Position numbers and translations under genes: made by a program. A stretch of DNA of 38,509 nt, taken from NCBI GenBank assembly GCA_016181585.1, contig JACOYX010000018.1, positions 1-38,509 on the forward strand, in the 5' to 3' direction. Origin of the DNA: Candidatus Sungiibacteriota bacterium. GTDB lineage: Bacteria > Patescibacteriota > Minisyncoccia > Sungbacterales > HO2-52-23. Under the pieces are notes generated by a model that saw only the letters and a list, made by a program, of their open reading frames with translations, had not been told where the DNA came from and did no database searches. Numbering within the stretch: the stretch's first letter is position 1; every line of letters starts with the position of its first letter. Shown here in pieces: positions 1 to 8,347 of the stretch.

Positions 1-99
1 AATTTCGAGGCCTATCGGCTTAGATAAGTCAAGAAATTTTGAAGCGATTTTGGCCTAAATTAAGAAATTGCAGTAGAAGTATCTTTACGCAGTAGGTCT
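1..99. mobile_element. Family A palindromic repeat (MITE-like), partial copy cut by window edge
   Basis: This stretch is nearly identical to 31009-31107, with only a handful of differences over 99 bases, and ends in the same terminus, ...GCAGTAGGTCT. The missing left half lies outside the window. No ORF is inside it. It belongs to a dispersed repeat with terminal inverted repeats of the type AGACCTRCTGCGTAAAGAT. Mobilisation in trans by a transposase elsewhere is inference. Confidence 0.8.
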
Positions 100-193
100 C
101 TTAAGTAAATCTCCGTATCATCCAAACTATTACCATTCGTAGCGTGGAGAAAAGCGGGCGTCAAACCATCGCGTGTGGATAACACAAAGAACC

Positions 194-232
194 TTGACAA
201 TTGTTTATAAATAAAGTATTGTTATTTATAAA
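194..232 (+). promoter_or_regulatory. Promoter with overlapping inverted repeat (operator candidate)
   Basis: TTGACA (194-199) is followed after 17 bases by a weak -10, TATTGT (217-222). A perfect 11-bp inverted repeat, TTTATAAATAA (204-214) and TTATTTATAAA (222-232), covers the spacer and the -10. Its arms are AT-rich, so it is unlikely to be a terminator; a repressor site is the better guess. It would control the lipoprotein gene at 267 and the coupled gene after it. Confidence 0.55.
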
Positions 233-266
233 CTAAGAATGTTCTTTACAAGGAAAGGATGGGGAT

Positions 267-779
267 ATGAGTAAAACCCACAGGTTTTTCATTTGTTTTT
301 TATGTTCGGTTGCGTTCGTGTTAAACGGATGCTCCGGAACTAATTATCGCGGGGAAGGTGCTGTTTTGGGCGGACTTATTGGCGCCGGAGCGGGACTTGC
401 CGCATGCAGAGGAAACCCAATATGCGCAGGAGCCGCTGGTGCGGGCGGTGCTGTGTTGGGAGCGGGACTTGGTATGATGTTCGACAAAAAGGAGGGGAAA
501 TACGAGCAACAACTCTCTTTGAGAGCAAAGGAGCTCAAGCTCTATGAAGAATGCGTGCGGCTCGTGGAATATCAACCTTCTGAATTAGCTTTGCAGAGGT
601 ATGAAGTATACGGCGGACATCCGTCGCAATACTTACCTCCGCAACAACTGGCAAAAATCGGAAAGTGCCGGCAAATGTTTTCTCAACTATTTTCTCCTTC
701 ACTAGAAGAAGAACAAGAGGAAGAAACAAGGCAATATCAACAACACTACGAAGAGGAGAGTGAATATGAAGAAGAGTAG
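267..779 (+). CDS. Glycine-zipper lipoprotein
   Basis: A 170-residue protein with a short basic N-terminus, a hydrophobic stretch and a lipobox-like VLNGC at about residue 22, so lipid anchoring and surface or periplasmic-side location are likely. Residues about 30-70 are a glycine/alanine-rich zipper (GGLIGAGAGLAA, then GGAVLGAGLGMMF), the pattern of glycine-zipper membrane-associating segments. The C-terminus is Glu/Tyr/Gln-rich and probably disordered. An AAGGAAAGG SD lies ahead of the ATG. The stop overlaps the start of the next gene by 14 bases, suggesting coupled translation. The exact function is not recognisable. Confidence 0.75.
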   Translation: MSKTHRFFICFLCSVAFVLNGCSGTNYRGEGAVLGGLIGAGAGLAACRGNPICAGAAGAGGAVLGAGLGMMFDKKEGKYEQQLSLRAKELKLYEECVRLVEYQPSELALQRYEVYGGHPSQYLPPQQLAKIGKCRQMFSQLFSPSLEEEQEEETRQYQQHYEEESEYEEE

Positions 780-1731
780 CGTGGTAATCGTTTTTCTATT
801 TTTTTTATGTATTATTGTGGAGCATGCGAACGCGGCGGGGATTGCGTTTGCAAAGAAAGAGCTTACAAAAGATTCACTTGCGGACGCGCTAGAAGCGGAG
901 GAACTAGCCGCTCGTGAAAAACGAGCTGATGAAAAAAAATCTTTATTGGCCGTCCGCGATGCGCTTCTGAATGCTACTTGCGGCCAGTATGTGCAGGGGA
1001 TGGAGATTCTTCACCCAAAAGCAGGGGTGGAGAGTTGTGAAGGGATGCGGGCGTATGTAAGCGACTTAACAGAGGAACGAATCCCTGTTGATGCAAAAAT
1101 AAGTTCGTGCCGGCTGATGGTGCCTGGCCGCAGTGTTGATTGTAATTATGTAAGGCCGGTAAGGCCGGGCGAACGAGGACTATACGACCGCAGTATGCAG
1201 AAATTTGTAATTTCCGCTACCTGCGGGAATGTGATCAAAGTTTTGGTAAAAAAGGTGCGTAAAACAAAACAAGGAGAATATGCTCGTCCACGGATGAAAT
1301 TGAGTACATATAGGCCCATGCGGATGTCGCGACCAATGTTTGCTCCAAGTCAGGTAGATTTTGGAGTAGCATACCGTGATTGCCCAGACGGGAGCGATTG
1401 CTGGAGCGCCAATGTGCTCGCAGGGCATGTGGTTGAGGCGGCGGGATTTGTTGGAGGAATGGGAATTCTGGACATTCCGGATACGAACATTTCAAATGAC
1501 TCGTATTCCACTTCGAATGCGACAGCGTCTGGCGGGCGGGCTACAGCAAACGGCGGGAATGTGGTGTTTCAAAAAGGGCAACAACCTGTGCATCCCCACC
1601 CACCCACACCTCCCGGAGGACCAATACATCCCAACCCACCTGACCCGCCTAGGCATATTGGAGGACCGGTACATCCGTATCCTCCTTATGAGTATGGAGG
1701 CGGAGGAGGATATTTCTCTCCTCAACCATAA
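766..1731 (+). CDS. Secreted protein with proline/glycine-rich C-terminus, unknown function
   Basis: The ORF track starts at GTG 760, but ATG 766 sits better behind the GAGGAG SD inside the previous gene, giving 321 residues. Residues 1-24 form a signal peptide (MKKSSVVIVFLFF.., cleavage near ANA-A). The mature part has an early Lys/Glu-rich helix, then several Cys residues (ATCGQY, SCEGM, SSCRLM, DCNY, ATCGN, RDCPDGSDCW) that could pair outside the membrane. From about residue 270 it becomes a His/Pro/Gly low-complexity tail (HPHPPTPPGG.., GGGGGY). It is co-transcribed with the lipoprotein ahead of it, so the two probably act together at the envelope. No family recognised. Confidence 0.7.
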   Translation: MKKSSVVIVFLFFLCIIVEHANAAGIAFAKKELTKDSLADALEAEELAAREKRADEKKSLLAVRDALLNATCGQYVQGMEILHPKAGVESCEGMRAYVSDLTEERIPVDAKISSCRLMVPGRSVDCNYVRPVRPGERGLYDRSMQKFVISATCGNVIKVLVKKVRKTKQGEYARPRMKLSTYRPMRMSRPMFAPSQVDFGVAYRDCPDGSDCWSANVLAGHVVEAAGFVGGMGILDIPDTNISNDSYSTSNATASGGRATANGGNVVFQKGQQPVHPHPPTPPGGPIHPNPPDPPRHIGGPVHPYPPYEYGGGGGYFSPQP

Positions 1732-1751
1732 GAAGTATAGAGAGTAACACT

Positions 1752-1786
1752 AAACACATGGCGCGGCTTGTCCCGCCATGTGTTTT
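1752..1786 (+). terminator. Intrinsic terminator
   Basis: Perfect 12-bp stem AAACACATGGCG (1752-1763) with CGCCATGTGTTT (1774-1785), followed by T-rich sequence. It closes the two-gene envelope operon. Confidence 0.8.
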
Positions 1787-1798
1787 CATTTACTATAT

Positions 1799-1911
1799 AA
1801 CCTCCTGCGCAAATATTTTTCTACTGCAATTTAATAATTTAGGCCAAAATCACTTCAGTGATTTTGGCGCGAATTGAAATTTTGTCACGAAAATCTTTAC
1901 GCATTAGGTCT
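1799..1911. mobile_element. Family A palindromic repeat, divergent copy
   Basis: In reverse orientation this matches the ends of the 30949-31107 element. The right end reads AAAATCTTTACGCATTAGGTCT (start of the reverse complement AGACCTAATGCGTAAAGATT), and the left end CTCCTGCGC..TACTGCAATTT matches the other terminus with a few mutations. The middle is a short palindrome, GCCAAAATCACTtcaGTGATTTTGGC, so the internal core seen in the other copies is deleted. No ORF. Confidence 0.75.
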
Positions 1912-1956
1912 TATGTTTCAATATGGGTAAAGCGCAGGAAAGGCGCTCTGTATAAT

Positions 1957-1985
1957 TTGACTTATATATAGTATTTTGATATAAT
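1957..1985 (+). promoter_or_regulatory. Strong sigma70-type promoter for the Ig-repeat surface protein
   Basis: TTGACT (1957-1962), a 17-base spacer and a perfect TATAAT (1980-1985). A small hairpin (AGCGC/GCGCT at about 1931-1947) lies just upstream, and a GCCTTAATTAAGGC palindrome lies in the leader near 2035-2048. Confidence 0.75.
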
Positions 1986-2098
1986 AATATTATTAATAAA
2001 AAACGTCGTATTTTGCTTTATATAAACTAAAAAAGCCTTAATTAAGGCCTAATATGGATAATGGTAGGAGGGAAGAGGCGGGGGGATTATATCTATTT

Positions 2099-4324
2099 AT
2101 GAACACCATGAAGACTACATTTATACGGAGCATCTCGGCTTCCGCCGTGCTGTTTTTTGCTTTAGCACTCACCATAAACCCTGTTTTTGCGGTAGTATTG
2201 AACAACGACCCGCAAGATCCGGCTACTTTGCGTGCTATGAATTTTACCCGGCAAGGGATAACCAATACTCAATGGTTCACCTCTGTCAACGGAAGTCAGA
2301 ATGAGGTTATAAGTTTCGCTATTTATTATCATAATACTTCAAGCGAAACCGCACAGAATGTGCGTATCACTTTGAATCCGCAGTCCACTTCTGTAGGCGT
2401 CAATCATTCTTTTAATGCAACGGTGCGCGCAAGCAATGCGCCGACAGTGTCGGGCGCGGCTTCAGTCAATATTTCAAGCGCGCAATCTATGGCGTTTGTC
2501 CCGGGATCGGTCGTGTGGCGCCCAAACCAGACAGTGGCGGGATCGCAGACGCTTCCTTACGGGCAAAACGGCAGTGAAATTTTCACCTCAAGCGGTTTGC
2601 GCATCGGCGATATAGCTCCAGGCTGGAGCACGCAAGGATCGGTTGTTTTGCATTTCAAAATTTCCGGCGCACAATCAACGCAAGCGCCGACTGTTTATCT
2701 CTCGGCAAACCCCACTTCGATTAACCAAGGATCATTTTCAACACTCTCGTGGAATTCGACGAATGCAGGTTCTTGTTTTGCATCAAACGGGTGGTCCGGA
2801 CAAAAATCCCTTTCAGGTTCGGAGCAAGTAAACCCTTCGTACACTACTTCATATACTATTACTTGCACAAACTCACAGGGACAGAGTGCCACACAGAGTG
2901 TGACGGTTTTTGTGAATCAGCAACAGCAGGATCTTCCGACTGTTTCTATTACTGCCAGTCCAACTTCTGTTTCCCAAGGGCAATCAACGGTATTAACATG
3001 GACTTCGTCCAATGCGACTTCTTGTTCTGCTTCATTTAGTTGGTGGGGCACAAAACCGCTTTCGGGAAGCGAAGTGGTTGTGCCGGTGAATGTCAGTGGA
3101 AGCAATATCTATCGCATAATGTGCAGTAATTCATTTGGATCGCGCTCGGATGAGATAAACGTGGACGTATATCAAGCGCAAAATTTGAGCGTATCGCTTA
3201 CCGCGAGTCAAACCAGCGTGAACGCGGGAAATCCAGTCACTCTTTATTGGAGTTCCACCAATGCAAATTCCTGTTTTGCCACCAATGGGTGGTCGGGCAC
3301 AAAAACATTTTCTGGAAATGAAATCGTCTACCCACAGACTACTACGACATATACTATTACTTGTCAGGGTTCGAGTAACCAACAGCGCTACGAAAGCGTA
3401 ACTATTACCGTCAATCAGCAAACGCCCACGGTTTCAATTACCGCAAACCCAACACAAATTTATCAAGGAGGATCTTCTGTGCTTGTTTGGAATTCAAACA
3501 ACACTAATTCCTGCTACGCGACCGGCGCATGGTCAGGATCAAAATCAACTTCAGGATCGCAGACGGCGTATCCTTCGGTAACCAGCACCTATACAATCGT
3601 TTGCACCGGTTCAGCCGGGTTGCAGACTCAATCGAGTGTTACGGTCTCCGTAATTCCTACCACAACCCCTCCTCCGCCAACACAAATTTTTAATGCGGCA
3701 TGCGTTCCGGATTCTTCGGTAGTGCGCGTGGGACAGCGGGTAGAATTTTTTGCGGGAACATCTGACGGGGCGCGGCCGCTTTACTACAGATGGAGCGGTG
3801 CGGTAAACGGTTCTTCGGAATCGGTAAGCACGACATTCAACTCAACCGGAACTAAAACCGCATACCTTACTATTACCGATGCTACAGGAAAAAAGGCGAG
3901 CGCAAATTGTTCAGCGAAGGTGCTTGCGGCGGTGGTGACTAGTGCTACTCCGAAACCCAAACCAGTTCCGCCTCCGGCACAGCCCCCCTGCACTTACTAC
4001 TGCATTCCGGTCATTATGCAGGGAGGGGTGATGTATCCGGCATATCCGAATATGCCGCAAGGACAGGCGCCAGAGCAATGGCAAATGTCTCCGACATGGC
4101 AGGTTCCGCCGGGACAAATTGATCCGAGCAGTGGTTTTGGTGCAAATACAGCCAAAAATAACGGAAGCGAGAAATCAACGCTCGCATCGATTCTTTTAAC
4201 CGATGATGGCGCGCCGCGCAGTGGAATAATGTTCCTATTCTATCTTTTCCTATTATCAATCCTAGCACTGATTATTTTCGCGATTTACTCCATGATCGTA
4301 CGTTCGCGAAAGCCGATGATTTAA
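2099..4324 (+). CDS. Large secreted, membrane-anchored surface protein with Ig-like repeats
   Basis: I place the start at ATG 2099 (MNTMKTTFIRS..) rather than 2054, because the signal peptide (through NPVFA-VV) begins there; about 741 residues. After an N-terminal domain of about 180 residues come four repeats of about 80 residues. Each has the pattern 'V.I.A.PT....G...L.W.S.NA.SC.A...W.G.K..SG......T..YTI.C', i.e. two cysteines per repeat, likely a disulphide per Ig-like fold. A PKD-like domain follows (VGQRVEFFAG..LYYRWSG..LTITDATGK), then a Pro/Gln-rich linker and one C-terminal membrane helix (MFLFYLFLLSILALIIFAIY) with a short basic tail. The repeats face outward and suggest adhesion or a cell-surface coat; the ligand is unknown. 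Confidence 0.85.
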   Translation: MNTMKTTFIRSISASAVLFFALALTINPVFAVVLNNDPQDPATLRAMNFTRQGITNTQWFTSVNGSQNEVISFAIYYHNTSSETAQNVRITLNPQSTSVGVNHSFNATVRASNAPTVSGAASVNISSAQSMAFVPGSVVWRPNQTVAGSQTLPYGQNGSEIFTSSGLRIGDIAPGWSTQGSVVLHFKISGAQSTQAPTVYLSANPTSINQGSFSTLSWNSTNAGSCFASNGWSGQKSLSGSEQVNPSYTTSYTITCTNSQGQSATQSVTVFVNQQQQDLPTVSITASPTSVSQGQSTVLTWTSSNATSCSASFSWWGTKPLSGSEVVVPVNVSGSNIYRIMCSNSFGSRSDEINVDVYQAQNLSVSLTASQTSVNAGNPVTLYWSSTNANSCFATNGWSGTKTFSGNEIVYPQTTTTYTITCQGSSNQQRYESVTITVNQQTPTVSITANPTQIYQGGSSVLVWNSNNTNSCYATGAWSGSKSTSGSQTAYPSVTSTYTIVCTGSAGLQTQSSVTVSVIPTTTPPPPTQIFNAACVPDSSVVRVGQRVEFFAGTSDGARPLYYRWSGAVNGSSESVSTTFNSTGTKTAYLTITDATGKKASANCSAKVLAAVVTSATPKPKPVPPPAQPPCTYYCIPVIMQGGVMYPAYPNMPQGQAPEQWQMSPTWQVPPGQIDPSSGFGANTAKNNGSEKSTLASILLTDDGAPRSGIMFLFYLFLLSILALIIFAIYSMIVRSRKPMI

Positions 4325-4336
4325 TGTGTACTGCAC

Positions 4337-4366
4337 AAAAACCCCTCGCCGCGGCTAGGGGTTTTT
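4337..4366 (+). terminator. Intrinsic terminator
   Basis: AAAAACCCCT (4337-4346) pairs with AGGGGTTTTT (4357-4366), a classic stem with a T-tract just behind the surface protein gene. Confidence 0.85.
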
Positions 4367-4369
4367 GGT

Positions 4370-4398
4370 TTGACTTTATTGGTTTTGTATGCTATGCT
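4370..4398 (+). promoter_or_regulatory. Probable promoter of the small His-rich secreted protein
   Basis: TTGACT (4370-4375), 17-base spacer, TATGCT (4393-4398). It directly follows the preceding terminator. About 160 bases of leader precede the ATG at 4560, without a clear structure that I can name. Confidence 0.5.
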
Positions 4399-4559
4399 TA
4401 AAGAGTATTCTTTATCAATTGCTTAACCTTGTCGGCGCTGTGTGTGTTGGAGTGAATGCACATAATCAAAAAGCATGGCCGATATTGGGGCTTGAAGTGG
4501 TTTGGGTCATAATATCGGCAGTGGGTTTAATACGAATTTTTTGCGGAAGGGAGTGAAAA

Positions 4560-4949
4560 ATGGTAAGAGGATTAGTTTTTGTGTTCTTTATGGTGGTTTG
4601 TGGCGGGTGCGCCGCGGCGCTGGATCCGGTAGGATATTACGATTCCACGCCGCGGTATGGCACATATTACGGTCGCGATGTATATGGGCGGCCGTATTAC
4701 GAGCGGATGCGGGGTGATGATCATCGGCGTCATCATAAAAAAAAGAAGAGACACCATCATTCTAGTGTTCGTGGAGGAACCTCGTATGGCGGCGGCCGTA
4801 TTCCTGGGCCACCAAATATGCAACGTGTTATCCCTCCGCCTTCGGGTTCTCGGTATGGCGGCGGAGGATATTCTGGCGGAGGGAGCATGACGCCAGCCGG
4901 CCGTGAGTTTCGAGGTAGGCGGGTCAGACCGCGGCAAAGACAGAGGTAA
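4560..4949 (+). CDS. Small exported Tyr/His/Arg/Gly-rich protein, unknown
   Basis: 129 residues. A short hydrophobic N-terminus (VRGLVFVFFMVVCGGCAA) looks like a signal sequence and may be a lipoprotein signal, though the box is atypical (Cys at -3). The rest is low complexity: Tyr-rich (GYYDSTPRYGTYYGRDVYGRPYY), then a very basic stretch (DDHRRHHKKKKRHHHSS), then Gly/Pro/Arg-rich to the end. An AAGGGAG SD lies ahead of the ATG, and the gene has its own promoter and double terminator. The composition suggests binding to a charged polymer at the surface, but that is a guess. Confidence 0.65.
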   Translation: MVRGLVFVFFMVVCGGCAAALDPVGYYDSTPRYGTYYGRDVYGRPYYERMRGDDHRRHHKKKKRHHHSSVRGGTSYGGGRIPGPPNMQRVIPPPSGSRYGGGGYSGGGSMTPAGREFRGRRVRPRQRQR

Positions 4950-4954
4950 AAACT

Positions 4955-5021
4955 GCCTAGCATCATCAGAAGATGCTAGGCCACAACAAAACCGTTATTT
5001 CTTCATTGAAATAACGGTTTT
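4955..5021 (+). terminator. Two tandem hairpins, the second an intrinsic terminator
   Basis: First hairpin: GCCTAGCATC (4955-4964) with GATGCTAGGC (4972-4981), perfect 10 bp but no T-run. Second: AAAACCGTTATTTC (4988-5001) with GAAATAACGGTTTT (5008-5021), followed by AATTTT. Confidence 0.75.
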
Positions 5022-5052
5022 AATTTTCCCAAAAATACGCTAGGGTAGTGAT

Positions 5053-5517
5053 ATGGAGAAGGCAGTCATTCATACAAAAAACGCCGAGGAGACGCAAAAA
5101 ATTGCCAAAAAATTTGCTGAATCGGTAAAAAAAATCAGTTCGGATAATGCGGTAGTAATCGCGCTTGAGGGAGAATTGGGTGCGGGAAAAACAACCTTTG
5201 TGCAGGGGTTTATGCAAAGTTTCGGCATTACGGAACATGTGGTGAGCCCTACCTTTGTTGTTATGAAAATGTATGCCGTAAAAAAAGAGACGCGCCATCT
5301 TGTGCACATAGATTGCTATCGCCTCGATTCGCCGCAGGAAATTTTGCATTTAGGGTTTGAAAATATACTTCAAGATCGCGATGCGGTAATTTTGATCGAA
5401 TGGGCGGAGAAAATTAAAGAATTATTGCCGGAAGATGCGATATGGATAAAATTTGAGTATGGCGGCAAGCCGGAGGAAAGAATTCTTCAAATTAAAAATG
5501 AGAAAATCAAAGTGTAA
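5053..5517 (+). CDS. tsaE: tRNA threonylcarbamoyladenosine biosynthesis ATPase TsaE
   Basis: 154 residues, the normal length. TsaE is the P-loop ATPase that works with TsaB/TsaD to make t6A37 on ANN-decoding tRNAs in the cytoplasm. Visible hallmarks are the Walker A GELGAGKTT near residues 38-46, the switch-like SPTFVVMKMY, then HIDCYRLDSPQEILHLGFENIL and ILIEWAEKI. No SD precedes the ATG. The gene stands alone ahead of polA; the other TsaBCD genes are not in the window. Confidence 0.93.
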   Translation: MEKAVIHTKNAEETQKIAKKFAESVKKISSDNAVVIALEGELGAGKTTFVQGFMQSFGITEHVVSPTFVVMKMYAVKKETRHLVHIDCYRLDSPQEILHLGFENILQDRDAVILIEWAEKIKELLPEDAIWIKFEYGGKPEERILQIKNEKIKV

Positions 5518-5598
5518 AATTATGGTATCCGGTCCGCCGCGGCGGGCGGTATGGATTTATGTCATTTTGCATTTTGATTTTTTATTTTTAATTTTTTT

Positions 5599-8265
5599 AT
5601 GAATCGCTTTATTTTAATAGACGCGCACGCCATCATTCACCGCGCGTATCACGCGCTTCCGCCGTTGACCAGTTCTTCGGGCGAGCCGGTGAATGCGGTG
5701 TATGGTTTTACCACCATTCTCTTGCGGATGCTCCGCGAATTGAAACCGAATTATGTTGCGGCGGCTTTTGATTTGGCGGGGCCAACTTTCCGCCATGCGG
5801 CATACGAGCGTTACAAAGCGCATCGGCCGGAAACGCCGAGCGATCTTTCTAGCCAATTCAATAAAGTTAAGCGCGTGCTCGATTCGTTCGGAATTGCGAT
5901 TTTCGAAAAAGAAGGATACGAGGCGGATGATATTATCGGCACCATCGCAAAAAAAACCGCAAAAGATAAAGAGCTTGAGGTTATTGTGGTGACGGGAGAT
6001 ATGGACACACTGCAATTAATCCGCCCGCGCCTCAATGTGTATGCCATGAAAAAAGGTGTGAGCGATATTATGATCTACGGCGCGAAGGAAGTAAAAGAGC
6101 GCTACGGCGTCACTCCCGAAGAGATGATTGATTTTAAAGGGCTTAAAGGCGATCCTTCGGATAATATCCCGGGAGTAAAGGGTATTGGCGAAAAAACCGC
6201 AACACTCCTTATTCAAGAATTCGGTTCGATCGAGGGAATTTACGCGGCGCTCAAAAAAAAGAACAAAAAAATTTCTCCCGCGGTTGCCGCGCGCCTCGAG
6301 GCGGGAGCGGAAGAAGCAAAATTTTCGCGTGATCTTTCAACTATTGAGACCAATGTGCCGATTAGTTTTGACCTTGAAAAAGTCCGCTATCAAGATGGTG
6401 TTCCCGAACGTGCGCTTGATCTTTTTCAGAATTTCGGTTTCCATGGTCTTCTGAAGCGCATTCGCGGCGAAGCGTCTCCTGCGGCTAAGTCAGGAAAAAA
6501 AGAAAAAGCTGTCACCATGCAAGTTGCTATGTTTGGGGATGCGGGAGGCGAGCGCAAAACCGCGGTACTTGCTCCGGAAAGCGAAAAAGAGTGGAGCGCG
6601 TTTTTTGCGCGCGCAGGAAAAAGCAAGGTTGGGCTGATTCTTTATTCCGCAGACACTGAAGGCGCTCCTCAACTTTTTCTTATTGCCGAAGATTTGAAAG
6701 ATGTGCTTCAAATATCCCCGAAAATTTTGCGCATCGCCTCGGTTAAAAAATATTTTTCCGAGCATGCCGGTATTTGGACATACGGCGCAAAGGCAATCAT
6801 TCATTTTTTCCGCGCATTTGGCATAGAACTTGCGGAAGTGCGCTATGATCTGGAGCTTGCCGCCTATTTGACCGGAGAATTCAGCAGGGATTTTTCGTAC
6901 ATCGGCATTGCGAGCCGCGAGTTGGGTCGTTTGGTTAGTCAAGATCCGCGGGAAGAGTTTGCTCATTTTTTTGAGATTGCGCATATGCTAGAAAAAAAAC
7001 TTGCCGAACGAAATTTGGGGAAGGTCATGTTTGATATTGACTTGCCGCTCATGCGGATTCTCGCAGAAATGGAGGAACGCGGGGTACTGCTCGACTGCGG
7101 TTTTTTGGAAAAACTTTCAGTGGAAATTGGCGGGGAAATTGATACGCTTACCAAAGAAATTTATAAACACGCGGAAGAAGAATTTAACATAAATTCCTCG
7201 CAGCAGCTGTCAAAAATTCTTTTTGAAAAACTGGGTATAAAAACGCACGGGCTTCGCAAAACGGAAAAAGGAGGAGTTATTTCAACAAGCGCTTCCGAGC
7301 TCGAAAAGTTGCGCAATCTGCATCCGGTGATCGATCTGATCCTCCGCTATCGCGAGCTTGCCAAACTCAAAACAACGTATGTGGACGCACTGCCGCGCTT
7401 GATTAACAAAAACACCGGCAGGCTTCACACCACCTTTCATCAGACAGTGGCCGCTACGGGACGGCTTTCTTCTTCAGATCCCAATCTGCAGAATATCCCG
7501 ATTATGTCCGAGGATGGCCGAGAGGTGCGTAAAGCATTTGTTGCGGAAAAAGGGTTTGCGTTGGTGGCGTTTGATTATTCGCAAATCGAACTTCGCGTAG
7601 CGGCGTCTCTGGCAAAAGACGAAAAAATGACCGATGCCTTTCGCAAAGGAATCGATATTCACGCGCTTACGGCATCTGAAGTGTACAATGTGCCGCTTGA
7701 GAAAGTTACCGCCGATCTCCGCCGCGCCGCCAAAACGCTCAATTTCGGTATTCTCTACGGCATGGGGCCGCAGTCGCTTGCGGAGCAGACTGGTATGGCG
7801 CGCGACGAGGCAAAGAAATTTATTGAAGAATATTTCCGCGATTTTTCCGGCGTACGGACATTTATCGAAGCGACAAAAACCAAAACGGAGCAGGATGGCT
7901 ATGTAGAAACACTGTTCGGGCGCAGGCGCTATATTCCGGAAATTTATTCCGCGAATTGGCAGTTGAAACGTGAAGCGGAGCGGATGGCGGTGAATGCGCC
8001 GGTGCAGGGTACGGCGGCGGATATTGTAAAGCTTGCGATGATACAAGTTGCAGGATGGATTAAAAAAAACAAAAAAGAAGATAGTGTACTGCTTTTACTG
8101 CAGGTGCACGATGAACTGGTATTTGAAATCAAGGAAGGTATAAAGGATGCGGTGATTTCTGAAATAAAAAAAATAATGGAGCAAGCGGCTGATATTGGCG
8201 TGCCTTTGGTGGTGGATGTTAAGGTGGGGAGGAACTGGGGGGAGATGGACGTGTTCGCATGTTGA
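5599..8265 (+). CDS. polA: DNA polymerase I with inactive 3'-5' exonuclease domain
   Basis: 888 residues, full length. Residues 1 to about 285 form the 5' nuclease (FILIDAHAIIHRAYHALPPL, VTGDMDTLQLI, GLKGDPSDNIPGVKGIG). Residues about 310-470 sit where the proofreading domain should be but lack the DxE motif and the later acidic residue (VGLILYSADTEG; YGAKAIIHF in place of LKYD), so proofreading is probably lost, as in Taq-like enzymes. The polymerase domain is intact: motif A FDYSQIELR near 657, motif B RRAAKTLNFGILYGM near 708, motif C QVHDELVFE near 834. No SD. It would fill repair gaps and remove Okazaki primers; uvrB and mutM lie nearby. Confidence 0.96.
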   Translation: MNRFILIDAHAIIHRAYHALPPLTSSSGEPVNAVYGFTTILLRMLRELKPNYVAAAFDLAGPTFRHAAYERYKAHRPETPSDLSSQFNKVKRVLDSFGIAIFEKEGYEADDIIGTIAKKTAKDKELEVIVVTGDMDTLQLIRPRLNVYAMKKGVSDIMIYGAKEVKERYGVTPEEMIDFKGLKGDPSDNIPGVKGIGEKTATLLIQEFGSIEGIYAALKKKNKKISPAVAARLEAGAEEAKFSRDLSTIETNVPISFDLEKVRYQDGVPERALDLFQNFGFHGLLKRIRGEASPAAKSGKKEKAVTMQVAMFGDAGGERKTAVLAPESEKEWSAFFARAGKSKVGLILYSADTEGAPQLFLIAEDLKDVLQISPKILRIASVKKYFSEHAGIWTYGAKAIIHFFRAFGIELAEVRYDLELAAYLTGEFSRDFSYIGIASRELGRLVSQDPREEFAHFFEIAHMLEKKLAERNLGKVMFDIDLPLMRILAEMEERGVLLDCGFLEKLSVEIGGEIDTLTKEIYKHAEEEFNINSSQQLSKILFEKLGIKTHGLRKTEKGGVISTSASELEKLRNLHPVIDLILRYRELAKLKTTYVDALPRLINKNTGRLHTTFHQTVAATGRLSSSDPNLQNIPIMSEDGREVRKAFVAEKGFALVAFDYSQIELRVAASLAKDEKMTDAFRKGIDIHALTASEVYNVPLEKVTADLRRAAKTLNFGILYGMGPQSLAEQTGMARDEAKKFIEEYFRDFSGVRTFIEATKTKTEQDGYVETLFGRRRYIPEIYSANWQLKREAERMAVNAPVQGTAADIVKLAMIQVAGWIKKNKKEDSVLLLLQVHDELVFEIKEGIKDAVISEIKKIMEQAADIGVPLVVDVKVGRNWGEMDVFAC

Positions 8266-8347
8266 AAGGGCAAGTAAGTTTATTTTGAAACGCGATCGGC
8301 CGCTTCCCGCGGCGGCTGAACTAATCAGCGGGTCTAAGGAATAATAT

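Noticed and set aside
5614-8273. Long antisense ORFs opposite polA (133, 164 and 190 codons)
   Set aside because: Mirror shadows of polA; no SD and no recognisable domains.
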